Assembly (NCBI GenBank): GCA_034509925.1
Contig: CM067535.1
Coordinates: forward strand, 7,346,701-7,410,700
Length of the DNA: 64,000 nucleotides
Direction: 5' to 3'
Origin: Hirudinaria manillensis
Lineage: Eukaryota > Annelida > Clitellata > Hirudinida > Hirudinidae
Shown here: positions 13,168 to 49,000 of the stretch, piece after piece
Layout: each line of letters starts with the position of its first letter
Numbering within the stretch: position 1 is the first letter of the stretch
Made by a program: the position numbers and the translations under genes
The notes under the pieces: model-generated
Database searches by the model: none
Seen by the model: the letters and a program-made list of their open reading frames with translations, nothing else
What the model was told of the DNA's origin: nothing

Positions 13168-13369
13168 CTACTTGGACCTAGACGGAACATAATTTTTGTT
13201 ATGTAATTTTGAAAAAAAGTTATTGCAATCATCATACCTGGCCCTCATCTTTCGCCTCTTTCTCTTCAACCTCCTCATACGCTTCTTTCTCCACTAAAAG
13301 CAGAATTGAGGCAAATGAGCTAAACATCGTATTAGTGCAAATTAAAATATGGCCAACCTTAGCGCGCAT
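13168..13369 (-). CDS. RPL41: Ribosomal protein eL41, copy 3 (three coding exons)
   Basis: Exons (minus order) 13369-13358 (MRAK), 13293-13238 (WRKKRMRRLKRKRRK and on), 13177-13168 (end of Arg codon, Ser, Lys, TAG). Splice sites are GT-AG, and the second intron is in phase 2 within the ARS region. The 25-aa protein has Met at residue 10 and Lys at residue 20, where copies 1 and 2 have Val and Gln; this resembles the vertebrate form more closely. AATAAA follows on the minus strand. The extra intron and different sequence argue that this is an older paralogue, perhaps the parental gene. Confidence 0.94.
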
Positions 13370-13486
13370 GATACAATTCTAATCTGGACTTGCTGCTATC
13401 AACTGAAACAATGCGTTAAAGGGTCACAAAGTAATAAGACTAAAAGCTGGAAAATACCTGCGATAAAGTTTTAATTCAGTACTTAC

Positions 13487-13539
13487 GAAGATGACTCGAA
13501 CGCAGACCGGCCCGAACAACAAGAAAGAATGACAGGAAG
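13487..13539 (-). promoter_or_regulatory. 5' UTR exon / TOP start for eL41 copy 3
   Basis: On the minus strand a CTTCCTGTCATTCTTTCTTG tract starts a 53-base non-coding exon that ends at a perfect GTAAGT donor (13486-13481). A matching acceptor (TGATAG) occurs just before the MRAK exon. This is the expected shape of a ribosomal-protein first exon; the start is inferred. Confidence 0.5.
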
Positions 13540-13559
13540 TTGTGAGCGATGGAACATTC

Positions 13560-14457
13560 TATGGATAAATAATTTAATATATATTTTTATGTGATTTGAT
13601 ATTTAGAATAAATCATAAATTACGTTTATCTTGATGCCATCAGTATTATTGGCTTTATAGTTATCCAAATCAATATGTATAACTCTAAGGGATCAGTTAT
13701 TTAAAAATTAGTTACAATACTATAGTTTCAGAAAATTTATTAGTTGTAAGATAATATATTGATTTACCTATTCGTGTAATTGAGATCGGCAAACAGTCGC
13801 ACGCTTGTGATTGGCCAGCGTGAAGTATTAGTTACTGGTGTTGTTAGGTAATTTTGTGGATACCCGAAACACACTGAACTTGTTAATTAACATCACCTAT
13901 ATCTCTTTTTAATGCATTTGGGAACTTGATGGAGATTCTAGCATTTTTCAGGCATTATCTTCACATTAAATATATGCAAGAGGTCTTCCATATCATAACA
14001 ATAAAGGTTATAGCAAGGTGTCAATTACAAGGTCTACAGCTTAGACGTGTTGAACCATTGGAACATATCTCCCTACAGTGGTATATTAGGAAGATATTGG
14101 AATGGTACTTTTCATATGAAACTCTCCACTTATTCCATTGTTTATTCTGTTCCTCAAATTTACATCAATTTCCACATCAAAATAAATTCCATTGGAAAAC
14201 TGAACTCCACGGAGCACTCATTTAATAAATCATAATAATCAAAACATTTACGAAATAAATATTTTATTTTAAAATTCAACATGGCATTTCATAACAACTT
14301 TCATGATTACTCATATTAAGTATTTGAGATTTCATAAAGAGCTTTTCAAACAATTTTTGAAGTTGGCACAACATAGCTTTGTTATGTACTACATTTATTT
14401 TAGTCATAATGATATAACTGTTACAGACATGTGCGATCTTTCAATATAATTATCAAC
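13560..14457. other. Intergenic region eL41 / torsin 3' end
   Basis: AT-rich. A minus-strand AATAAA for torsin is seen at plus 14394-14399. Short plus-strand open frames at 13926-14235 have no homology or splice support. Confidence 0.5.
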
Positions 14458-16951
14458 TTATAGCTCAAATTTATCCATCTTTCTGGAATAATGTATGGTG
14501 TCCACTTTCTGAGAGACTCTTTTGCAGCCAGACGTTGAAAATAGTTTGTAATCCTGATATCAAAAAACAAATTATTATAACAAGAAGTTCTATTCAAATA
14601 TAATTAATAGTGAATACTTAAAAAATGGCACCACTTAAAACGTACTTCTGGCCAGAAGTGAAGTTCCTCTGTTATTTTCTGAATGACAGATTCTTCAGGG
14701 ATCAGTTTATGCCTAGTTAGTTCATCTTTGATGCATAAGTTTACATGTTGTTTTGTAAGTGGAAGGAATGGAATGAAAGCTGAGATGAGATTCAGTTCAA
14801 TGAGGGAAGCATGCCACAGTCCTCCTTCTGAAATATAAAATTATTTTGCATAATTATAAGTGGACAGATTAGTATTGGTTTATTGCATCATGGCATATTC
14901 TCTTCCCAAATGGAAAAGAACAAAACAATTTGCAATTGGAGGTCTCAGTTTAATAAGTTATTCATTTAAAACATTCAATATTGCAGCAATGCAATACTTT
15001 TAAAATAGAACCAAAAACAAAATTTAAAATCCTATAAAATCTCAAGGATCAAATTTGTGGCTTAGCCCTCAATGATTTAAATTCGTGCATAGTAAACTAG
15101 AAGTGAAGCAAGTGCATAATTTTGCATTTCACTTTTAAGTCCATATGTTAAGATATGTATAGTAAATGGAAATCAGTTGCATATTAGCAAAAAGAGTTCC
15201 AAGTGCTTATTATAAAAATAAGGATTAAGGATTAAATATAAGTTTGCCACAAGTGTAAGTTCAAGTACCTATTAATAACATGTTTCTTTCATTTTAGTAA
15301 TCACTACTTGCTCTTCACATGGTCTCCTGTTCCTTTTTCTAACTATTTCACGGTAGTCACAGAAATCAACAAAGATTCAAAAACAACTTCAATCAGTAAT
15401 AATTGACCACAGAAACCAAAGTAGATTCACATACAAAACCAGTAAGAGACCTCTACTTGCTACTTGCCTCTACAAGATGCATTAGCATCTAAGAAATCCA
15501 TAACATACCTTTCTCATTATAGGCGCTGTCAGATATTGCCTGCTCCATTACTGGGAGAGTGAGACTTTCACGATCTTTTCCACTTTTCCAGTGGTTGAAT
15601 GTGATACGATTTATGGCAGCTCCTCCAGTGTTGCTGAATTGATTAAATAATTTTTGTTCTTGTCAAATTACCATTTATGTCATGATATTGTTTAATTTTT
15701 ATTGTTGATATTGATAGTTTAATCCAAACATAATTCATGCTTGTTGATTGCATTATTATCTATTTATCCTTATGTAAGGATAATAATGGAAAAACTAGTG
15801 AAAAGCAAAATAACAAGTTGTAAAAAGGAAGATGTAAATTTAATGAAACTCCTTGCAAGAATGGGCTCCTGCAGGAGGATGTTCCATGCCAGATTTTGTC
15901 ATTTGGTAATATTTATTTCAAAATGTATTTTTGTGAATAGCAATTCTGATCAGAAATATAATTTCGTATTTGTTCATGCACTCTAATTGTACCAACAAAT
16001 AAAAATAAAATTTGTTCTCTCCTTACAAAAACTTCGTGGGATATACATAGTTGCAAGACTTTGCCTAGAAAAAGAAACATGAACCTTAGGAAGATGAATG
16101 TGGATTTGCGGTAATCGACTCCATTTAGAGAGTGGAGGCGCTCAAGGAAGGGTCGAATGGCATCAAGGAGTCCGACAGGCATCTTGTCGATTTCATCAAA
16201 GATGAAGATTGATCTGCTGCATCTTTTTACATGACTTCTAATTGTTTCTACCAAAGTGTCCTTTGCAGAATAATTAATTAACTATGCATTAATTAACAAG
16301 TACTAACTGATCACGATATTGCAATTCAAGATGCTAAACGAACTTATAGAAACATATTGACAAGTAAAAACTGTTTATAAACAACCTTGTACTTTTCAAT
16401 TTGGCTTTCATGGGGAAAATCATGAGTGGGCATAAACATCTTGACATGATTAGATGACACTCCATCTTTGAAAACATTCTTTGCTATGATCCGACTCACA
16501 AAGTTTTTTCCACATCCCGTCCAACCATGAAAACTCAGAACAAGAGCATGGGACGGGTTTTTATTAAAGAAGTGTCCTCCAAGGATGGAAACCACACTCC
16601 TCACTACCAAATGTTGTCCATGTACCTTTTCCATGAGTTCTTTATACAAGGCTGGAATTTCAACATGTAAAAACTTGTGCAAATTGTTAAATCTAACCTA
16701 ATTTTAATTACAACTGGATCCGATCGCCATTATAATCCTGGAAAAATGTTCAACGAATAATTTCTATAAAAACCGCAAAATTTACCTTCATCGTTGAAAT
16801 TAAATTCATTACAGCAGTCTTGCAGTCGACATCTGAATACGTTTTGATCTAGCCATTCATAAGCTCTGTTAAATAAATTTGATTCTGCCATCATGAAAAA
16901 AGTCCCAAAAATAACTAAAGTCGCTAATATCGCGCTCTCCCAAGATCTCAT
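14458..16951 (-). CDS. Torsin AAA+ ATPase, complete 6-exon gene
   Basis: ER and nuclear-envelope-lumen ATPase of the torsin-1/2 type. Exons (minus order): 16951-16786, 16651-16386, 16260-16085, 15633-15509, 14827-14646, 14553-14458; phases agree and give 336 aa against 332 in human torsin-1A. The N-terminal hydrophobic stretch (about residues 7-24) is a signal or membrane anchor, followed by the paired Cys of the torsin neck. Walker A is GWTGCGKN (about 98-105), Walker B SIFIFDEIDKM (about 161-171), sensor-1 FIFLSN (about 199), and the C-terminal GCK sensor-2 motif is kept. The EE pair corresponding to the human DYT1 site is present (ITEELHFWP). Exon 2 must begin at an acceptor inside a longer open frame (after 16652), because only that gives phase agreement and the conserved EALYKEL. 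Torsin ATPases need LAP1/LULL1-type activators, which are not encoded here. Which torsin paralogue it is cannot be settled by eye. Confidence 0.95.
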
Positions 16952-19292
16952 TTTTATTTTATAGACTACTTTCGCTATCGCCGTAAGAACTATTTATAAC
17001 CGGGTAATTTTAAAAGCGAATCGATGTTATGTGAATAGTGTTTTTTTAGTATTTGTTTTGAGTGTTTTAATAATTCATCAACAACGTATTAAATACATTT
17101 AAAATACGTCAGGCAACTTAAATACAAATTTTAAAAATAAAAAATTTAAGCATAAGCATCCTGATATGAACGTAATTCATTACATGAAAAATCACGCTAC
17201 AAAGTATAAAAAATATTTATAAAATATAAAAGCAATTATAATATAAATTTAATATTGTTTCTTGAAATAATCTGGTGAATAAAATGGAAATTCTCTCAAT
17301 TTAGAGTCTAACGGAATCAGACTTCGTCATGGATTCACGTTTATTGTAGGGAAAATTTAATGTCTAGCCCGTACAATCAAATTTTCAATAATTTAAGCAC
17401 TCAAATTTTTAATAGGAATTCTTCATGAATTCCATGAATCGAAGAAGGGGAAACCCCGAGTGGAAGGACCTCTCAAGTATGGATGTTGCCCACCAAAACT
17501 TTCTTAAAATATTTCGTAAGTAGTTTTGCCCACCCTCCCACAAAAAGCTGAAGTTATGTTTACCAACCAAAATGGAACAATTTGATACTTCGAACAGGCA
17601 ATATTAGAACAATATTTGGGTAAAATCCTATACAATTAACAACATAATAAGTAACCGCTGATTTAATATTTAACAATGATACTAAGTATAGTTATTACAA
17701 ATAAATTATAATTATTAATAAATTATAGATGTAATTAACAATTCACATATGTTGATAACGAATTGTGAAAATGAATAAGCATGAACATGCCATTGTCAGT
17801 AATAGAACCGCGCATGCTCTACCGAGCAAGAAAAACAGCATGTATAAAGGCAGACGAGTAATGAACCGAATATTGGCGCGACTCGCAGGTCCGCTGGTCT
17901 CAGAATGAGGATATTTTCGTATTTTCTATGATTGTATTAATGCAATGATGGGTTGTTTGAATTCTATTTATTTTATTTTTTATGAATTATGAACTAATTA
18001 AAATGTAGAAGCAACTCGGAGACAAAGCAAAATGAGAGCTGGAAAGAGTTAACTGGGTATGTTAATTATTTTTAAAATGACTTTGAAATTGTTTATACAG
18101 CTGATCCATTATTTAAGTTTTGCCCTAACGTTATAATTAATATGTAATTAGAACTGCGAAATGCGTAGATTATCTCTACTAGTTATTTCATTTACATCAA
18201 CCCCTTTCCTCTTTGATAAGCCATCATCACCTGTTTGATCTGATCATTATGATGGCTAAGATTAATTTCCAGGTTATTTCTGATATTATCGCGTTAGTAC
18301 TTTTATGTGCAATGTTATAATCGCTGGCCATACATCGGATCCTCTTTATGAAAGCCCACTCTTTTCAATTCCCCATGGCAATGTCAAACCCCTCCCTTCA
18401 TCAATCAAGTGGACGTCGAGACCGTCAACCGCGAACAAGCAGAATAATGAAGTACGACGCCAGTACTCGTGTCGTACAAGCCGCCAACCACAACGGCAGT
18501 GATTCCTCTCTATTCAATCAATTCATAGGATGATGGTCTGTCTATTGTCAGGCATTCCATGTTTACATAAGCCCGCGGTATGCACTCGTCTCGTAAGCAC
18601 AATATATCAGCGGGTGAGTGGGTTCCCGACGAGATTACCGAGGATAAAAGGGTCACGAAGCAGAGTTCGAAGGTGTTTTAAGCTGTTAGAGGTGATATTT
18701 AAATCTTGTGCTCGTTCGTTCATAAGTAACTACAAAATTATTACTTTCTAGGCTTCCGAAACATCAGGTCAGACTCTACGTTGCCGAAAAGCTAAAGAAG
18801 GTATTTTTAAGTCAGCAAACAAAAGGGATAATTTATAACCGAACCGATGACTTTGTGGGATCTGAGATGATATTCTCAAAGAGACTCATCTCCAACAAAT
18901 TTAAAATACTGCTACGCCAGATTCACCCCGAAAATTTATGGACTCCAAATTTAATCGAAATGAGCGGATGCCACCGATAGAGCTTTGCTCATGAAAAGTG
19001 GATGCCATCAATCGTCGACGCGCTCGTAAAATAGCCATTAGGTTAAGCCGGCGCCAACGAAGCTGTGGCAACCCGGAATGGATTTGTGCGATTTTTCTTC
19101 AAACATCAGAAAAATCAGACGAGACAGAAGCAATCATTAAATGCTTTAACAAACACGTAACGCGAATAAACGGGGTTCGAAAGTCGTTTTCGAAAGGCAG
19201 GACGTAAATCATTCTACGAATGAAGGCATTTGTTGTGAAAATCTACGTCTGCCGCTGACGACCGAAGAGTTTAAAAGTGAATCATCATCCTA
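16952..19292. other. Divergent region torsin / DCC-like receptor, probable 5' UTR
   Basis: Lies between the starts of torsin (-) and the receptor (+). The stretch 18300-19290 is less AT-rich than its surroundings and full of short open frames with stops. Because the first coding exon begins at 19293, part of this stretch is likely the receptor's 5' UTR and promoter. An in-frame TGA lies 15 bases before the ATG. Confidence 0.45.
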
Positions 19293-43883
<24,591 letters not shown>

Positions 43884-44279
43884 TTTTTGCTGGACATTTT
43901 CGAATCTTTTGTAACGTTATCGGGAATTGTTTTGTTTTGAATTTCTCGCTGGTTGAACCTTAAATTGCTTCAGTTGCGTCGACGATTCCAAGTGCTAGTT
44001 TTTTTTACGTTGTATTAATTTTATATTAATTTATCGATCAAGCATAATACATTTTAATACGTTGATAATCTAGATAATAGTGAACAGTTGCATTCTTGGT
44101 TTGTGTATCATTTGTGGCATGATGCTTGGCTTATAGTTTTGTTCTACTTTAGGTCATGAAAATAAATAAGCATTGTGATTATAAATCTTAGTGATTTACA
44201 TTCGTAAAGAGTCATAACTAGTAAACGACTTGGCTTTTAACAGCTAGATTAATGTGATTTTTTTGTCTTTCTTTCGGCG
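43884..44279. other. Convergent 3' UTR region
   Basis: Between the stop of the DCC-like gene and the stop of the next minus-strand gene. AATAAA at 44161-44166 fits the end of the receptor transcript. No repeats. Confidence 0.6.
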
Positions 44280-44860
44280 TTAAGCGTTTTTGGGCTCGAA
44301 GGTCAGAGTAATATCGCTAACGGAAAGATCTTTCAGAAGTTTTTCTGTTACGATTGTCTTCTGAAGTAGTTTGTGAAGTCGCCCGCTGCTGTGGTCGCAT
44401 TGTATCGACACCAACTTCGTCCGTGGAAGCAGAACTTCGAGTATTAAGCTGCCCTCTGATCCAGGTTTGGTGATAGGTCTCAGAGCCTTAGAATCGTATT
44501 CGGATGTCAGAAGCTTTTTAAGATCCGACAAGACATTATCTCGATCGCTCTTTATTGCTTCGTAGAACTTCATCACCGTTTCGACGTGCGTCGACGTGTC
44601 GTCACTGCACAGGGTGAGCGATTCGACGGATACCTCAAGCAGGATGATTACTGAAAATTAAGTTATGGCATAAAGAAAGCAGCTATATTAGTTATAAAGT
44701 AGAACGTAGTATTAAACATGATAACATTGTGAGCACAGCTTAGGCTTAAGCTTTTGCGAGACATTTCAAAGTCTTCGAGAAAATCTATAAAAAAATTTAA
44801 AATATTACTTCCCGATCCTTGCCTTTGATCCCTAACTCTCGATGCAACCGTTTGGCTCAT
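44280..44860 (-). CDS. Unknown small protein, two coding exons
   Basis: Exons (minus order): 44860-44737 and 44650-44280, joining in phase 1 to 164 aa. The protein starts MSQTVASRVRDQRQGSG, continues with an amphipathic stretch (FFIDFLEDFEMSRK), then a predicted alpha/beta region including FYEAIKSDRDNVLSDLKKLL, SLILEVLLPRTKLVSIQC and LLKDLSVSDITLTFEP. The second exon has a clean TTTTCAG acceptor and unbiased, coding-like composition. The donor of exon 1 (GTGCTC) is weak and was chosen because it alone restores frame, so the first exon is less sure. I do not recognise the family. It is convergent with the DCC-like gene and in tandem with the helicase gene upstream on the same strand. Confidence 0.55.
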
Positions 44861-46035
44861 TTTTACGGTCTTGAAAATGTCCTTTGTTTTAGAAACCAAT
44901 TGGTTAAGCTTCTAACTTTAGTTCTTTTTAGAGAACATTCACAGAAATTCGAGGATGTTTTATCGCCTAAATTGACATTTACTTGCAGATTTATTTATGG
45001 AACAACTGGGTATATGCCCAATTTGACATTTTTTGGCAAAGGTGTGCCAAAATTGATTAATGCTTCCTATTCGTCTGCTTGCTGGGTTACTATGGTTACA
45101 ACGTCTCTGACGTCAGAGCATTATGTATTCCTTTGTGAGAGACTATTGCTTTAAATAAAGCTACATAATCTTTTTTCTTTACAATTTCTCATTGCGTCTG
45201 ATGTAACGACGCAGTTGACAAATGTCGAGCTAGAACACATATTTGCAAGAAATGGGATATGAAGGAGGGAGACATGTAATAACGGGGGTTCAAAATTTAT
45301 GAATATATTCAATTTAAAGGTTGAATTTGCCTTCCTGATTGCCAAGCTTCGAAATTTTTTGTTTACTAATTTACTTATTTTTTAATTAATTTTGCTACTT
45401 TAAAAAAAAAAGTATTAGAAATTCCGTGAGGCTATTAATACTAATAATTATTAATGTAATTAATTACTGATTAATATAATTATTAAACAACATAATGATA
45501 ATCAATTAACATTATGTAATTCTATACTTAATTAAATTAAAAAATAAATCAATATCAATAGATAAATGAAATAAAGTAAATGAAAGATTTATGAATAACC
45601 ACCTACTTACAACCACTGAGAAAAAACTAATAATGTTGTAAAAGTGATTTTTTGAACATAGGTCAGGGCTTCTCAACCTTTAACCTTTATGGGCCCTACA
45701 AAGGTCAATTCCACACACAATCAATATTGCACCTATATTTAATCCCAGCAGTCCTTTGATGAAAAAATGAGCTCTACATGAGCTTTTCAAACTGGACTAC
45801 AACGACCATTTATTACCCAAATTTATTATTATAAGTGCTTGTGTCTCTACAGCACATCACCATAATTTTCAACTCATATTCTCACGATCGTGCTAAACAA
45901 CAATAGTTGTACCGATGTAGAACAAAAAATGTTATTACTAGTTGAAGGTCCAAGAAACAAAAAAAAAACTTTGAGAAGCAAAATAAATATTTAGCCTGAC
46001 TTACAAAAGCAGAGAAAATAGGTTAAATGTTAAAT
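44861..46035. other. Spacer between unknown gene and helicase-RBR gene
   Basis: Holds the promoter side of the 164-aa gene and the 3' UTR of the helicase gene. A minus-strand AATAAA candidate is at plus 45811-45816. A plus-strand open frame at 44819-45154 has no support. Confidence 0.5.
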
Positions 46036-49000
46036 TCAAACATAGAAATCAAAACCAATTTGATGGATGGCTTGGATATGTTCGTAGCACTTTCGACTGG
46101 TCTCAAAGGTCATCATGCATTTCCAACAGATGTGTACCTTGCAAAAGAGGCATTCCACGTGGTCGCATCCTCCATTTTTCTCGATTCCAGAGCTGCATTT
46201 TGGGCAGATATTTCGATTTTGAGCATCTTCCTCCATCCAAGATCTCAATTCTTTCTCCTCTTTTTTGTTAAAAAATTCATTGGCTGTGCAGGTCGCGTCC
46301 GAATGATCATTAGATCCGCACAACTGGCAGAGCTTTGACCCACACTCGCTGCAAGTCAGTTGATAATCACATGAAGTTACTTTAAAAATGCCCCTGGCTT
46401 CACAATTTTTAATTGGGAAAATGGTTGGACAATCAGGAGTTGGACAAAATCTATAACGAGCTGGATTTCTCGATTGCAAACATTTTAAAGCAACTTGTTG
46501 GATTCTAACAAATTCAGAAGTAGAAGAGGCAAGGCTCTGAGCATCATGAATTGTGAAAGGCTGATTGCAGTTTTCAATCACACAAAGCATAGGAATGATC
46601 AATTGTTCAGTGTTGCTCTTAATTAGTTGTCTTGCACAACTTTGGCAATAAATATGACCACAGGGCTCAGAAACGAAATGGTTGTCTCTTTGAATGTCGC
46701 TCAAACAAATCGGACATTCGCCAATTGCATCTGTATTATTTTCAATATTTTCCCCAAGTTGAACTGCAGCATCACTCAAGATCTGCATGAGCTTGCCATG
46801 AGCTTCTTCTGATCCTTCTATTTGTATCACGTGACTCTTCAGAATGAGTCTCACCGTCTCAGCCTTGCAAGTTTCTTTCAGGCATTTTTCGACGTCGCAT
46901 CCAAAGTTCAGAATGATCTGCTTCATTAAGCCTTTTGGATACTCAGGATTTCTTAGTGAGATTTGCTTCAATGCATAGCTCTGCTTTAGAGGAATGTTTT
47001 GTTTCAACTGTTTCTTTGTTAGCTCAATATTTTCTCTAGAACCAAATAGGATCAAGCACTTTTGGTTCTTATCAAATTTGATGCAAGAGTTGTTCAAATG
47101 TAAATGGTGTAAATGGTGAAGAGTTTCAAAAAATTCAGTTGTCCATGACAAACCAGTCAGATATGGACTCATTTCTTGCTTTACCAAGTCATAATCTGAA
47201 ACTGTCGTGGTTTCTATTGTGGTTATGACATCTCTATTTTGTGTACCCTCTGATGGCTCTCTGACATTCCTTTTAACATCAGACAATAATGTTTTGAGAC
47301 CACCATACTTCTCATCCACTTCATGTTTTAGTGTTTTATAAATGTCTGGAGGAGTGTAAAAGGTTAATTTCAAATCCAATTTTGCAGACAAATAAGAATT
47401 ATGGGAATTATTAATGGCAGCAGCTACTCTTTGAGCTTCTTTTGAATTATCAAATGCCAAGAATGCAGTGAGAAAAAAGTCTTTAGGTCTCGGTTCTTTG
47501 AAGCTTGTCCTGAAAGAAGTCGACTCCAGATGCTGGGCGATGCATTGTTTCAACGATCGCTTCTGCCTTTCACTTTCGGCGTCGCAAGGGGGCGGGCCGC
47601 GAGGTATGCTTATGCGATGTATTTTCCTTAGGTAATCGCTTCCAATTGCATTCCGGATCTGTTCCTCGGTCGCCCATTGTGGAGTTTGAAAAGCAACAAT
47701 ACCAAATTCGCTATTCCTATTGGCCTTCAATCGAAGAACTTGATTTTTTAACACAATAGAATGATCGATTAAGAACGTGTCCCGATCCCAACCATCATGA
47801 AACTCAATGAAAGATGTACTTTTTGCTGGGCGCCTTATCATATCCACGATCACAGAATAGTTGTTCAAATTTTTTTTCGAAATTACTCCATAATCTCTTT
47901 TTGCCTTGCCTCCAAGTTTTAAAAATTCTTCAGCGTGTATTGGGTTATTGAAAGTCAAAATCCATTTATTTTCAATGTCCAAAAACTTTACAAACTCTAA
48001 TTTTTCTTCCTGTTTGTATTTCTCCATATGACTAAGTAGTTTAGGATCTATTTCAATTTCTATGAAGTCATTACTCATCAGCAATGCTAAGATTCTCATT
48101 CCATGGATCATGACAAATCTGATTTCAGCTGATGGCATGATGGGTTTTACCAAAACTTCCTTGGACAGGATTTCTTTCATTGAATTGATTTCCTCGAGTG
48201 CAATCTTGAACGAATCATCAACAAAACGAGTGGAAGCAAAGAGAAAAAGATGGGGCAGAGAGCTTAGTTCCAAAATGGCAATGATTCGTTTATCTATTGA
48301 ACACATTTTGGCTTCAATCGATGACTTGTTCTTGGGCGAATCCTTTGCAAACAACATTTTCTGTATCCTAGAACCAATGCTGGGCAGTTGTCTCATCTCC
48401 AAAGCAACATGATCGATGTCCTCTTGTGAGAAAATTATTTCATGACGATGCATGGCATCTGTAACCCACTCATCTTTTACATAACTTACATTCAACATGA
48501 ACTTCTGAGTGGTCGTGAGTAATGATTGAAAGACCACCCACACCGGCATTTGTTCTAAATATGTCAGTGCAGACGACGGATGGATATGGATGGCCATATC
48601 AGGATCCCTCATGGCTCTAAATCCCACCTTTCTATGGCCAGTATATCTTGAAAGGTTGTTGAGAAAACATTTAAATAAAATTTTAGACAGTCTTTCATAG
48701 GTATGAACCTCTTCTGAGAACCTTCTTTCAATTATAATCCCTAACTGGGTCCTAAAGGACTGGATTATTTCCTCTATTGATTCGCTCACTCCGTTCATCC
48801 GCTTTGAATTAATTGAATTGTCGAGACACCATTTAACTCTTCCATTTCTGGGAATTTCTTCCCATTTTTTATAAACATTGAGCAAAGTAACCAAATCTCC
48901 ATAATCGTCACAAAACGATGTTTTTTTCAAGTCAGAGATAAACTTGTCCTCATCAGAACCACCTCTAAAAAATATTAGATTCCCAGAAAAACTCAATGCA

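Noticed and set aside
16652..16682. Torsin exon 2 starting with MHKFLHVEIP
   Set aside because: No upstream acceptor gives the right phase. The acceptor after 16652 joins exon 1 in phase and restores the conserved EALYKEL.
18305..19207. Chain of 60-75-aa frames upstream of the receptor start
   Set aside because: Overlapping, unrelated frames with no splice logic. Better explained as 5' UTR/promoter sequence of lower AT content.
46027..46338. Plus-strand frames opposite the helicase-RBR gene (also 48062-48412, 48944-49765)
   Set aside because: Shadows of the 1655-codon minus-strand frame, which carries all conserved motifs.
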